A DNA stretch of 47,205 bases from Proteiniphilum sp. (GTDB lineage Bacteria > Bacteroidota > Bacteroidia > Bacteroidales > Dysgonomonadaceae), in assembly GCA_016839025.1 (NCBI GenBank), contig JADLKK010000009.1:1-47205 (forward strand), read 5' to 3'. Numbering within the stretch: position 1 is the stretch's first letter; each line of letters opens with the position of its first letter. The notes under the pieces were generated by a model. The model saw only the letters and a program-made list of their open reading frames with translations. It was not told the DNA's origin and ran no database searches. The position numbers and the translations under genes are program-made. Below, one piece after another: positions 26,054 to 34,744 of the stretch.

Positions 26054-26554
26054 TTATTTTGCCAGAACCATCTTCACACCTGCCTTCTCGATACCCGAAA
26101 GCGGATCATCGCTCATCATATGATGGATTCGTATCTCATACTGTCTATTGCTATCAGGGATCACCAACTGCAGCCAGGGATGGGTGAGCTGGTACAGACC
26201 ACCTGCGCTGCTCCCCAGGCGTCGGCCTCCTGCATCGGCCAGTTGCAGCCGAAGGGTATCTGACCGGAGGAGGCTGTCGGTGAGGTTGTGCTCGACCCTC
26301 AGCCAGAGATCACGATAGGGATAGCTGCGATTGGCAGTGATCTCGAGTGATACCTGTATCGGCTGACCACTTCCCGGGGAGAGGCTGTCAACACTGAACA
26401 CAAGGATGGTGTCGCGTTGCCATTCCCCCCTTTCGATTTGCCGGAAGCGATAATAAAGCTCACCACCGGTGCAGGAGAGCACCGGCAGCAACAGGATCCC
26501 TGCCAGAACAATGAGTGCCGGCCTACTCTTTCTGATCACCTGAAGAACTCTCAT
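26054..26554 (-). CDS. gldH: Gliding-motility-type lipoprotein GldH
   Basis: 166 residues from the ATG at 26554 (MRVLQVIRKSRPAL), overlapping the end of the PSP1 gene by 32 bases. A lipoprotein signal ends at C28 (LLPVLSCTGG). The mature part (YYRFRQIERGEWQRDTILVF, YPYRDLWLRVEHNL, HPWLQLVIPDSNRQYEIRIHHMM) matches the GldH family. GldH is required for gliding in Flavobacteria; in Bacteroidales it is present in non-gliding species, so its role here is unclear. Confidence 0.78.
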   Translation of the reverse strand: MRVLQVIRKSRPALIVLAGILLLPVLSCTGGELYYRFRQIERGEWQRDTILVFSVDSLSPGSGQPIQVSLEITANRSYPYRDLWLRVEHNLTDSLLRSDTLRLQLADAGGRRLGSSAGGLYQLTHPWLQLVIPDSNRQYEIRIHHMMSDDPLSGIEKAGVKMVLAK

Positions 26555-27764
26555 TGCGCGGTTTACGGTTTCCCGTTCTGTTCTGTTCCCCGTTGATATC
26601 GGGGCGTCTTCTCCGGGGTTTCCTTTTTTTGCGGGGCTGTTGCCTGTCTCCATCGAAACGGGTGATGCTCTGATCCAGCAGATCATTCTGGTAGGAGGCG
26701 TCTCCCTCTGCACCAGGAGTCGCATCGGGTGACTTATCAGGAGCCAGCTTCAGCGGCCTCTTTCCCTTCTTGTTCATGGCAATGACTTCAAAGACCCGCT
26801 CCTTATGAATAGTCTCCAGATTGGAGCCGTTAAACTTATCGGTAGAATAAGTCATCATACCGGAAAAAACATCGGTCTTGAAGTGATAGTGGCTGGAATC
26901 CTTCGTCTCCAGCACGATTTCACGTGAAGGGAGGGAGCGCTGTGCCTCCACATAGGCATCCACCTCGTAGTTAAGGCAGCACTTCAGTTTACCACACTGA
27001 CCTGCCAACTTCTGTGGATTGATGGATAGATCCTGAATGCGTGCCGCAGAGGTGGAGACTGAAACGAAGCTCGATATCCAGCGGCTACAGCATAGCTCAT
27101 GCCCACAGGGGCCAATACCGCCGATACGGCCGGCCTCCTGGCGGGCGCCAATCTGTTTCATCTCGATTTTGACCCGGAACTCAGCTGCCAGCACCTTGAT
27201 CAGTTGGCGGAAATCGACTCGCTCATCGGCGATATAGTAAAAAATGGCCTTGTTGCCGTCACCCTGATACTCCACATCGCCAATTTTCATCTGCAATCCC
27301 AACTCCTCGGCAATCTGGCGGGAACGAATCATGGTAGACTGCTCACGAGCCTTTGCCTGTTCATACTTCTCCAGGTCGACAGGACGAGCGATGCGATAAA
27401 TGCGGCGCAGACCGCCATTGGCATCCTCCCGGAAGTTATTCTTCCTCATCTGGAGCTCCACCAGCTTACCGGTAAGAGTCACCGTACCGATATCGTGTCC
27501 GGGGAGGGACTCCACTGCCACAATATCCCCTAGTTTGAGATCCAGGTTGTTGCTGTTGATATAATATCCCTTACGGGTATTTTTGAACTGCACCTCAACC
27601 ATCTTGGTGGCCTGCTGAAATTCAGGGAAATCGTGCAACCAGTCGTAGACATGCAGTTTGTTGGTATGCCGGGTACATCCCTTGCACCCTTTTGTATTTC
27701 GATCGGTCACCGCCTTCAGGGGGACGATATCCGACAGTTTGTCAGCAAGTTGATCTTTATCCAT
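26523..27764 (-). CDS. PSP1-domain protein (RicT/YaaT homologue)
   Basis: 413 residues. The PSP1 core runs from about residue 55 (MVEVQFKNTRKGYYIN, GDIVAVESLPGHDIGTVTLTG) to about 310. It includes GPCGHELCCSRW and CGKLKCCLNYE, the cysteine sets that in Bacillus RicT help bind Fe-S clusters of the RicAFT complex, and an N-terminal Cys pair (GCKGC). The C-terminal 90 residues are basic and disordered (PRKKRKPRRRRPD). RicT acts in mRNA processing in Bacillus; the role in Bacteroidota is not established to my knowledge. It overlaps gldH by 32 bases. A -7 box ends only 4 nt before its ATG. Confidence 0.85.
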   Translation of the reverse strand: MDKDQLADKLSDIVPLKAVTDRNTKGCKGCTRHTNKLHVYDWLHDFPEFQQATKMVEVQFKNTRKGYYINSNNLDLKLGDIVAVESLPGHDIGTVTLTGKLVELQMRKNNFREDANGGLRRIYRIARPVDLEKYEQAKAREQSTMIRSRQIAEELGLQMKIGDVEYQGDGNKAIFYYIADERVDFRQLIKVLAAEFRVKIEMKQIGARQEAGRIGGIGPCGHELCCSRWISSFVSVSTSAARIQDLSINPQKLAGQCGKLKCCLNYEVDAYVEAQRSLPSREIVLETKDSSHYHFKTDVFSGMMTYSTDKFNGSNLETIHKERVFEVIAMNKKGKRPLKLAPDKSPDATPGAEGDASYQNDLLDQSITRFDGDRQQPRKKRKPRRRRPDINGEQNRTGNRKPRNESSSGDQKE

Positions 27765-27768
27765 AGTA

Positions 27769-27776
27769 CAAATATA
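27769..27776 (-). promoter_or_regulatory. -7 box immediately before the PSP1 gene
   Basis: TATATTTG on the minus strand ends 4 nt before the ATG at 27764. If active it would start transcription at or next to the start codon, giving a leaderless mRNA. Confidence 0.4.
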
Positions 27777-27855
27777 TAATTGATCGCTCTCCCCTGATAG
27801 AGAAAGCTAGACTTTTTGATGATTCCTGATCATAAACAAGATGCAAGGTACAAAA

Positions 27856-28965
27856 TTATTTTTTTAATAACACCGTAACCTTCAAACAAAGATCGAGGAA
27901 GATGATTTTCGCATTGCCGTTCTGTTCAATCTGGCGGTATGCCAGCGTAAATTCTTCATTGAACTCTTCAATGTTGGTCTCGTTGATGAATGGTGTGAAT
28001 TTCTCACCAAACTGCCGCTCATTGCTGTTCAGGTAGACGATCTCCGGCAGCCGCAGGTTGCTCACGAAATACTCGCGGAAGAGCTGCAGGGCATAGAGCA
28101 GGAAGCTCTTCTGCCGTTCACGGCCGATACCGGCGAGGGTAGCCGACACCTCCCTGATTGCCTTAATGTTGCGCGAGACAGAGGCGCGCATCATCGCCTT
28201 GAAGAGATCAAAGTGATACTCTCTCTCACCGGAAGAGGTGATTTGCTCAATGGCACGGGTGAAGCTACCGTTGGCGATACGTGCATAGCTAACCGCCTCC
28301 GCCTGATCCAACTGAAAGGTCTGCCGGATGGCAATCACCATCTCCTCCTGTTCTATTGCCCGTATATGAAGGGGCTGACAGCGCGACCAGATGGTCTGCA
28401 ACACATTCTCCCGGTCCTCTGAGACCAACAGGAAGATGGTGTTTGGCGGTGGCTCCTCCACCATTTTGAGCAGTTTGTTGGCGCAGCTTTCGTGCATCTT
28501 CTCCGGCAGCCAGACGATCATCACCTTGTAGGGAGCTTCATACACTTTCAGGTTAAGTTTACGGATGATCTCCTCACTCTCCCTGGCATAGATAAGCCCC
28601 TGAGCATTCTGAGCATCGATACAGGAGAGCCAGTTGCTCAGGGTGAAATAATGCTTCTCCGATAAAAACTGACGCCACTCCGGCAGGTATTCGTCACTCA
28701 CCTTCGACTTGACAACCGGGAAGACAAAATGCAGGTCGGGATGCGCCAGCTTGTCAAACTTGTGACAGGAGGGACACTCGCCACAGGCATCGTCTGCTCC
28801 ACGGAATGAGCAGTTGAGATAGCGGGCATAGGCAATGGCCAGCGGCAGCTTCCCCACCCCTTCGGGACCATGGAAGATGCGTGCATGCGGAATGAAGCCG
28901 CGCTGCACCGATTCGACAAGGTGCCGCTTCACATCGTGTAATCCTATGATATCGCGGAAATACAT
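27856..28965 (-). CDS. holB: DNA polymerase III delta' subunit
   Basis: 369 residues from the ATG at 28965 (MYFRDIIGLHDVKRHL), which overlaps the metF stop in TGATG. Clamp-loader AAA+ fold: GPEGVGK P-loop, the zinc motif CGECPSC preceded by Cys, KVMIVWLPEKMHESCANKLLKMVEEPPPNTIFLLV (sensor and EPP region) and WSRCQ. Loads the sliding clamp during replication. The DUF149-type tau partner is not in the window. Confidence 0.9.
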   Translation of the reverse strand: MYFRDIIGLHDVKRHLVESVQRGFIPHARIFHGPEGVGKLPLAIAYARYLNCSFRGADDACGECPSCHKFDKLAHPDLHFVFPVVKSKVSDEYLPEWRQFLSEKHYFTLSNWLSCIDAQNAQGLIYARESEEIIRKLNLKVYEAPYKVMIVWLPEKMHESCANKLLKMVEEPPPNTIFLLVSEDRENVLQTIWSRCQPLHIRAIEQEEMVIAIRQTFQLDQAEAVSYARIANGSFTRAIEQITSSGEREYHFDLFKAMMRASVSRNIKAIREVSATLAGIGRERQKSFLLYALQLFREYFVSNLRLPEIVYLNSNERQFGEKFTPFINETNIEEFNEEFTLAYRQIEQNGNAKIIFLDLCLKVTVLLKK

Positions 28966-29915
28966 CAATATATCTCTTTCGCTACCCTCCAGACGCTCTC
29001 GGTCGCCATCAGTGAGTAGAAGTGGATGGAAGGCACACGATTGGAGACCAGCTCGCGGCACTGGGCGATGCACCATTCAACTCCCACCTCTTTAGCATCC
29101 TCATCGTTTTTGCATTTGCGCAGCTCTTTCTCCAGCGGTTCCGGTATCTCGGAACGAAAGATTTGTGGCAACACGGTAAGCTGGCTCAGGAGGTGAATAG
29201 GCTTGATACCCGGAATGATGGGAATGGTGATGCCTGCGGCACGACAACGCTCCACGAAGGCAAAGTACTTGCTGTTGTCGAAAAACATCTGCGTAACCAG
29301 GTAGTCAGCACCATTGTCGGCTTTCATTTTGGTAAAAAGTATCTCCGACTCCATATTGGGCGACTCCTCATGCTTCTCCGGGTAGCAGGCCATGCCATAG
29401 GAGAAGGGCTGTTCAGGGGGATTGAAAGAGGAACCGTCGAAGGCGATCCCCCGGTTGAAGTTGTTCACCTGCTCCTGCAGGCCAGTGGCATGATCGTGAC
29501 TCTCCATGCTGCGTTGCTGTGCGTCGAGTTTCTTGGTATCACCCCGCAGCAGCAGCAGATCGGTCACACCCAGGAAGGAGAGGTCAATGAGTGCATACTC
29601 GGTCTCCTCCTTCGAGAAACCCTTGGAGATGATGTGGGGTACGGCACGGATGCCGTAGCGGTGCTGGATGGCGGCAGCGATGGCCACCGAACCGGGACGC
29701 TTGCGTACATTGGTTTTACGGTATACACCCTGTTCATCCTCCCGGTAGATGTTCTCGCTATGGTGCGTGGTGATGTTGATGAATTTCGGATCGAATTCCT
29801 TCAGCCGGTCGATCGTACGGAACACCTGCCCGATACTGTTTCCCTTGAGCGGGGGAAGCAGTTCGAACGAGAAAGCGGTCTGCTGTGTCTTGTCAATTAG
29901 TTCCGAAATCTTCAT
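28965..29915 (-). CDS. metF: 5,10-methylenetetrahydrofolate reductase
   Basis: FAD enzyme reducing methylene-THF to methyl-THF for methionine synthesis. 316 residues. The N-terminal SFELLPPLKG with its catalytic Glu, ITTHHSEN, SFLGVTDLLLLRGD and TQMFFDN are the family motifs. Overlaps holB by one base and begins 37 bases after rseP, so likely in the same transcript. Confidence 0.94.
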   Translation of the reverse strand: MKISELIDKTQQTAFSFELLPPLKGNSIGQVFRTIDRLKEFDPKFINITTHHSENIYREDEQGVYRKTNVRKRPGSVAIAAAIQHRYGIRAVPHIISKGFSKEETEYALIDLSFLGVTDLLLLRGDTKKLDAQQRSMESHDHATGLQEQVNNFNRGIAFDGSSFNPPEQPFSYGMACYPEKHEESPNMESEILFTKMKADNGADYLVTQMFFDNSKYFAFVERCRAAGITIPIIPGIKPIHLLSQLTVLPQIFRSEIPEPLEKELRKCKNDEDAKEVGVEWCIAQCRELVSNRVPSIHFYSLMATESVWRVAKEIY

Positions 29916-29952
29916 GATGGTAGTCTGTTGGTTTTCAACCTATAGTCACACG

Positions 29953-31272
29953 TTAAAAGATGGCCCGGATCAAGTCCATGCCGTTGGCATAGAGCACCAG
30001 ACCGAAGAGCAGGATCATACCCGCTATCTGGGCGTACTCCATGAACTTCTCGTTGGGTTTGCGGCGGGTTACCACCTCGTAGATGAGAAACATCACATGA
30101 CCTCCGTCGAGTGCCGGGATGGGCAGGATGTTCATAAAGGCAAGAATTACAGACAGGAAAGCTGTCATCATCCAAAAAGCTTGCCAGTTCCACTGTGCAG
30201 GGAAGAGGTTGCCGATGGCACCAAAGCCTCCCAACGAAGAAGCACCCTCTTTGGTGAAGACATACTTGAACTGTGCAACATAGTCTTTCAGCGTCTCTAC
30301 TCCCATCCGGATGCCCGCGGGGAAGGAGCCGAAGAATCCGTAATGCAATGTCTCGGTCTGATAGATCTGGGGAGCGGTCATCGCGTAGAAGCCGAGGGTA
30401 CCGGCACTGTCAACCGTGATGGCAGTGCTCTCCAGCAATCCGTTCCGGTAGAAGTCGAGTGTCACCTCACTGTTGCGGTGGCTCTCGAGGGCGGCACGCA
30501 GGTCGCTGAAGGCAGGGGTGGCGATGCCATTCACTGCTGTAATGCTGTCTCCCTGCTGGAGTCCGGCACTCTGGGCAGCGCTTCCTGGCATGGTTTGGTA
30601 GACTACTGCCGGTACACGATAGGCAGCGAATCCCTCCTTGTCGGTCAGCAGCGTCTGCATCAGTCCCTCGGGGATGGTGAGCACCACCTCTTCACCGTTG
30701 CGCAGCACGGTCACCCGGTCGGCATCAGCGATGTCAAGCAAGGTGCGTACGCCAAAGCGCTCCAGTTCCTTCTCATCGGCACGCAGCAGGATGTCGCCAT
30801 CCTGAAAGCCGGCATTGTGTGCTGCCTGGCTGTACTCCATGCCCTGTGTCACGTTGCGCAACGGCAGGTAGGTATCGTTCCAGGCGAAGAGCACCATCGA
30901 ATAGATGAAGAAGGCGAGCAACAAATTGAAGAGGACCCCTCCCACCATCACCAGCAGCCGCTGCCATGCGGGCTTGGAGCGGAACTCCCAAGGCTGCGCC
31001 GGAAGTGCCATCTGTTCCTTGTCCATCGATTCATCGATCATGCCTGCGATCTTGACATAGCCCCCCAATGGGAGCCAGCCCACTCCGTACTCGGTATCAC
31101 TACCCTTCGGTTTGAAACGAAAGAGTGCGAACCAGGGATCGAAGAAGAGATAGAATTTCTCCACCCTGATCTGGAAGAGGCGGGCGAAGAGAAAATGTCC
31201 AAACTCATGGACGACGACCAGTATGGAGAGACTCAGAATGAGTTGCAGTGCCTTGATAAGAAATATTTCCAT
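29953..31272 (-). CDS. rseP: RIP metalloprotease RseP (site-2 protease family)
   Basis: Intramembrane zinc protease that releases sigma factors or clears signal peptides. 439 residues with the HEFGH zinc motif at 22-26 in the first helix, two PDZ-like periplasmic regions (AGFQDGDILLRADEKE; AGLQQGDSITAVNGIA), and the second motif NILPIPALDGGHVMF near 380-395 that gives the third metal ligand. Lies downstream of dxr, a frequent pairing in bacteria. The spacer upstream is an octamer-periodic tract ending 4 bases before its ATG. Confidence 0.93.
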   Translation of the reverse strand: MEIFLIKALQLILSLSILVVVHEFGHFLFARLFQIRVEKFYLFFDPWFALFRFKPKGSDTEYGVGWLPLGGYVKIAGMIDESMDKEQMALPAQPWEFRSKPAWQRLLVMVGGVLFNLLLAFFIYSMVLFAWNDTYLPLRNVTQGMEYSQAAHNAGFQDGDILLRADEKELERFGVRTLLDIADADRVTVLRNGEEVVLTIPEGLMQTLLTDKEGFAAYRVPAVVYQTMPGSAAQSAGLQQGDSITAVNGIATPAFSDLRAALESHRNSEVTLDFYRNGLLESTAITVDSAGTLGFYAMTAPQIYQTETLHYGFFGSFPAGIRMGVETLKDYVAQFKYVFTKEGASSLGGFGAIGNLFPAQWNWQAFWMMTAFLSVILAFMNILPIPALDGGHVMFLIYEVVTRRKPNEKFMEYAQIAGMILLFGLVLYANGMDLIRAIF

Positions 31273-31275
31273 TGG

Positions 31276-31323
31276 TTGATTTGTTGATGTATTGATTTGT
31301 TGATGTGCTGACTGGGTGATTTG
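31276..31323 (-). repeat. Octamer-periodic spacer between dxr and rseP
   Basis: TTGATTTGTTGATGT occurs at 31276-31290 and 31292-31306 (plus-strand reading), a 16-nt period, followed by degraded copies to 31323. Units are octamers of the type YTGATTTG / TTGATGTG. The coding strand reads like CACATCAA / CAAATCAA and the array fills the whole gap between the dxr stop and rseP start. Confidence 0.65.
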
Positions 31324-32484
31324 CTAATGTGCCAGTGCGTGGATGATATCACGTGTTTCGGCATCTGTTTCCAGGTAGTCGTCGAGTGTGGGTGACTGCA
31401 TGAACGATGCTTTCTGCATCGCCTTGGTGATCAGCCGACTCATATCGGGATAGCCGATCCGCTCCCGCAGGAAGAGTTCGACAGCCACCTCGTTGGCAGC
31501 ATTGAGGATGCAGGGCATGTTTCCCCCGGCGGCGATGGCCTCGTAGGCATAAGTAAGATGGGGGAATTTCTCCCGATCGGGCCGTTCGAAAGTGAGTTGC
31601 GACAAGGTGAGAAAGTCGACCGGCGGGATATCTGATTTGAGTCGTTCCGGGTAGGAGAAAGCGTACTGGATAGGCATGCGCATGTCGGGGCGACCCAATT
31701 GGGCGATTACCGATCGATCCTCGAACTGCACCATGGAGTGGATGATCGACTGCGGATGTACCAACACCTCGATCTGTGCCGGTTCCACGCCAAAGAGCCA
31801 CTTGGCTTCTATCATCTCAAAACCTTTGTTCATCATTGTGGAAGAATCGATGGAGACCTTCTCTCCCATGCTCCAGTTAGGATGAGCCAGTGCCTTAGCA
31901 GGGATCACACCGTTGAGCTGCTCACGGGTATAGGAACGAAAGGGTCCTCCCGAGGCGGTGAGCAGGATCTTCTCGATGCGATTACCTCCCTCACCGTTGA
32001 GGCATTGGAAGATGGCCGAATGCTCCGAGTCGACCGGCAGCACGGCACACCTTTTTTCAAGTGCCAATGAGGTGATCAGTTCACCTGCCACCACCAGCGT
32101 CTCCTTGTTGGCCAGGGCAATGGCCTTTCCGGCACCGATTGCACTGATAGTTGGCTTCAGTCCCGAAAAGCCGACCATGGCGGTGAGCACCATATCAATC
32201 GTGTCATCCTGCACCACCTCCTCAATGGCACGGCTGCCGCACCACACCTTGATGGGCAAGTCGCTAAGCGCCTCTTTCAGGTGGAGATACCTCGACTCGT
32301 TTGCGATCACCACCACCTCCGGCACGAATCGCCGAGCCTGCTCAATGAGCAGTTCCACCTGGTTGTTGGCTACCAGAGCGTAAGCTTCAAATCGTCCGGG
32401 ATTGGCAGCGATCACATCGAGTGCCTGTCTGCCGATGGAGCCGGTGGACCCCAGGATCGCTATGTTTCTTTTTTTCACTTCCAT
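31324..32484 (-). CDS. dxr: 1-deoxy-D-xylulose 5-phosphate reductoisomerase
   Basis: First committed step of the MEP isoprenoid pathway: DXP to MEP with NADPH. 386 residues. NADPH site GSTGSIGRQALDVI at 11-24, LANKETLVVAGE, PVDSEHSAIFQCL with metal-binding Asp/Glu, TASGGPF, and HPNWSMGEKVSIDSSTMMNKG. Works with ispH at 6937-7830. Has its own -7 box at 32513-32520 and is followed by rseP. Confidence 0.96.
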   Translation of the reverse strand: MEVKKRNIAILGSTGSIGRQALDVIAANPGRFEAYALVANNQVELLIEQARRFVPEVVVIANESRYLHLKEALSDLPIKVWCGSRAIEEVVQDDTIDMVLTAMVGFSGLKPTISAIGAGKAIALANKETLVVAGELITSLALEKRCAVLPVDSEHSAIFQCLNGEGGNRIEKILLTASGGPFRSYTREQLNGVIPAKALAHPNWSMGEKVSIDSSTMMNKGFEMIEAKWLFGVEPAQIEVLVHPQSIIHSMVQFEDRSVIAQLGRPDMRMPIQYAFSYPERLKSDIPPVDFLTLSQLTFERPDREKFPHLTYAYEAIAAGGNMPCILNAANEVAVELFLRERIGYPDMSRLITKAMQKASFMQSPTLDDYLETDAETRDIIHALAH

Positions 32485-32512
32485 TGAGGGAAAATTGGGC
32501 TATACCAAGATG

Positions 32513-32520
32513 CAAAGATA
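32513..32520 (-). promoter_or_regulatory. -7 box of dxr promoter
   Basis: TATCTTTG on the minus strand, 29 nt before the dxr ATG and directly after a T-rich run that follows the ABC gene. Confidence 0.55.
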
Positions 32521-32560
32521 ATAAAAAAACAGGATGCTCTTGCTGTTGGCCAATGGCGAT

Positions 32561-33571
32561 TTACCCTCCGGGATGCAATTCAGCCATCCGCTGGAGCATC
32601 TCTTCGATGCTGTGGGTGACAACCTGCTCCTCATCACTTGTAATCACCCAGCGGTTTTGCTCCTCATCCACATACAGATGCAGGGGCGCGTCACCGGTGA
32701 TCCGCCATCCCTTGCGGGAGAGCGCCTTGGTGGTCCATCGAGCCATCAGACCGGCTGGGTGGTGTACCTTCGTGACAACGCTTTTGTCGAGTTGCTTCTG
32801 CACCACAAAGCTACCATACTCCTTGTCAAACTCATAGGTGGGATGCCGGAAGACGGTATCGAAGCTGCCGTTGAGCACCAGATCCTCGGGTGTTCCTACG
32901 GTGATCCCCTTTCCCTGTTCCATGAGCCAAAGCTTATCAGCCACCTGCATGGCGGTTTCCAACTCATGGGTGGAGATAAAAATGGTCTTGCCTGTTTCGC
33001 GTGCCAACTTTTGCAGTAGCAGCATGATGTTGATCCGGTTGGGCAGATCAAGGTGTGAGGTGGGCTCATCGAGCAGGATCAGGGGGGTATCCTGAGCCAG
33101 GGCACGGGCAATAAAAACACGCTGTCGCTCACCGTCGGAGAGCTCGTGGATATTGCGTTCGCCAAATCCTTCCAGGTAGGTCATCGCAATGGCGCGGTTG
33201 ATCACCCGCTGATCCTCGCCGGTGAGGCTGCCCAGCCAACCGGTGTAGGGATCCCTGCCTATAGAGATCAGCTCCCGCACGGTGAAAGAGGCTACCGACT
33301 GCTGCCCTGTGAGTACGACGGAGAGGAGACGGGCTTTTTTGGGGGGAGTGAGGGTATGGATATCCTTGCCATTAAGCAGGATAGCCCCCCCCCAGATGGG
33401 CTGCAGCGAGGCAATGGAGCGCAGAAGGGTGGACTTGCCGCAGCCATTCTTGCCGATCAGCGCAATCAGCTCACCTTCACGGGCGGTGAGGGTGAGATCC
33501 GACTGTACGATGCGGATTTTTCCGTGGGCACGATAACCAATAGTGACCTGGTTGAGCTGGAGAAGGGGCAT
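32561..33571 (-). CDS. FecE-type ABC transporter ATP-binding protein with C-terminal extension
   Basis: 336 residues. Walker A IGKNGCGKST at 39-48, signature LSDGERQR, Walker B LILLDEPTSHLD and the H-loop STHE mark an active ATPase of the iron-siderophore/haem/B12 import group. About 85 residues after the core (from residue 250) form an extra domain with mixed alpha-beta character, also seen in Bacteroidota members. No permease or binding protein is encoded nearby, so its partners must lie elsewhere or it acts differently. Flanked by rimM and dxr. Confidence 0.85.
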   Translation of the reverse strand: MPLLQLNQVTIGYRAHGKIRIVQSDLTLTAREGELIALIGKNGCGKSTLLRSIASLQPIWGGAILLNGKDIHTLTPPKKARLLSVVLTGQQSVASFTVRELISIGRDPYTGWLGSLTGEDQRVINRAIAMTYLEGFGERNIHELSDGERQRVFIARALAQDTPLILLDEPTSHLDLPNRINIMLLLQKLARETGKTIFISTHELETAMQVADKLWLMEQGKGITVGTPEDLVLNGSFDTVFRHPTYEFDKEYGSFVVQKQLDKSVVTKVHHPAGLMARWTTKALSRKGWRITGDAPLHLYVDEEQNRWVITSDEEQVVTHSIEEMLQRMAELHPGG

Positions 33572-33608
33572 GTTCTTTGATACTATTTTCGCAGGTGTGG
33601 AAACGGGG

Positions 33609-34130
33609 TCACTCTTCTATCAATCCTTCCGGAAGATACATCTCCAGGATCCTGCTTCTCTCATCCACGGCGGCGATGAAGTCGTCGGTAGCAGGGATCA
33701 GATGCTCCTTGTCATCTTCCCTGACGATAAACAGCACATTGATGGTGGCATCATCCACCTCTTCAATCACCCCCAGTGTCTTGCCATGCTGGTCGGTGAC
33801 AGTAAATCCCAGAAAGAAACGCCAGTCGGTATCCTCCTGCTCACCAGCCGAAAGCACCAGCTCACGCGGCAGCAGCACCTCCAGGCGGGAGAAACGGGCG
33901 GCGGTCTGTTCATCGTCTACATCTTCAAGTTTTACCCGTGCGGTAGTGTCGGTTACAAAGGTGAATTCCTCCACCCGAAAGGGAACCGGGATAGCGTCAA
34001 TCTCCAGGAAATAATAGTCAGCATCCAACTCGGCATATTCACTCCTGCGAAAAAGCAACAGCAACTCGCCCCTGACACCGTACGGCTTCTGAGTATGTGC
34101 AACAGGAAGAAGATCATTTGCCCCGATCAT
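33609..34130 (-). CDS. rimM: 16S rRNA processing protein RimM
   Basis: Assembly factor of the 30S subunit head that binds S19. 173 residues from the ATG at 34130 (MIGANDLLPVAHTQK), 4 bases after DUF4290. N-terminal RimM domain (THTQKPYGVRGELLLLF-like: HTQKPYGVRGEL) and C-terminal PRC barrel (LGFTVTDQHGKTLGVIEEV, DDKEHLIPATDDFI). The upstream in-frame extension is inside the DUF4290 gene and not family-like. Confidence 0.92.
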   Translation of the reverse strand: MIGANDLLPVAHTQKPYGVRGELLLLFRRSEYAELDADYYFLEIDAIPVPFRVEEFTFVTDTTARVKLEDVDDEQTAARFSRLEVLLPRELVLSAGEQEDTDWRFFLGFTVTDQHGKTLGVIEEVDDATINVLFIVREDDKEHLIPATDDFIAAVDERSRILEMYLPEGLIEE

Positions 34131-34134
34131 GGCC

Positions 34135-34731
34135 CTATTTTCTGCGTTGGTACTTGATGTTCTTGAGTTTGTCGCGATTGCCACCATTCAGTTTCATCTC
34201 CGGAATGGCGTAGTGGCTGCTATCCATATCGATCTTACCTCCCGACAGATCCTTCAGGTCATGATATATCTTCTCATCATCGGCCTCCTTATTCCACTGG
34301 GAGTAGGATCGTTTCATCTGTCCAAGCAGCATGCGGATGAGGTGCAGACGTGGTTCACCCTCCTCCATGTCGGACGCGATCTTCACCATTTTTTCCAGGA
34401 TCTTGCCATAGTGGCGGAAACGCATGGTGGGACGGCTGTAATCGAGGTGTCCCGGAGCGGAGTAAAGATCTTCCTTCTTGATCACCTCGTAGGGGTATTC
34501 AATATCGAGCTGGAAGTCCGACATGATGGCCAGATGATCCCAGAGGATATGCTTAAAATTGTTCACATCGCGCAGATGGGGAAACATGCTACCCATTATG
34601 TCAATCACGGCATAGGCACACCGCCGTCTCTCTTCCGGATTCTTGATGCCCACACAGTGATCGACCATGTTCTGGATGTTGCGCCCATATTCCGGCAAAA
34701 TAAGCTTCTCTTTTTGTGTATTGTATTGCAT
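34135..34731 (-). CDS. DUF4290 domain protein
   Basis: 198 residues, all-helical and highly conserved in Bacteroidota (LPEYGRNIQNMVDHC, RRRCAYAVIDIMG, LWDHLAIMSDFQLDIEYPY), ending in a basic tail KLKNIKYQRRK. Function unknown. Only 4 bases separate it from rimM. In Bacteroides, as I recall, murA lies between these two genes; here it does not. The spacer before its start is a heptamer-periodic tract (34745-34800). Confidence 0.85.
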   Translation of the reverse strand: MQYNTQKEKLILPEYGRNIQNMVDHCVGIKNPEERRRCAYAVIDIMGSMFPHLRDVNNFKHILWDHLAIMSDFQLDIEYPYEVIKKEDLYSAPGHLDYSRPTMRFRHYGKILEKMVKIASDMEEGEPRLHLIRMLLGQMKRSYSQWNKEADDEKIYHDLKDLSGGKIDMDSSHYAIPEMKLNGGNRDKLKNIKYQRRK

Positions 34732-34744
34732 TGTTGTATAAAAA

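Noticed and set aside
29749-31287. A 512-codon open frame on the plus strand opposite rseP and metF
   Set aside because: Opposite strand carries rseP with HEFGH, PDZ and ALDGGH motifs and metF; the antisense frame shows no recognisable domain and is a codon-bias shadow.
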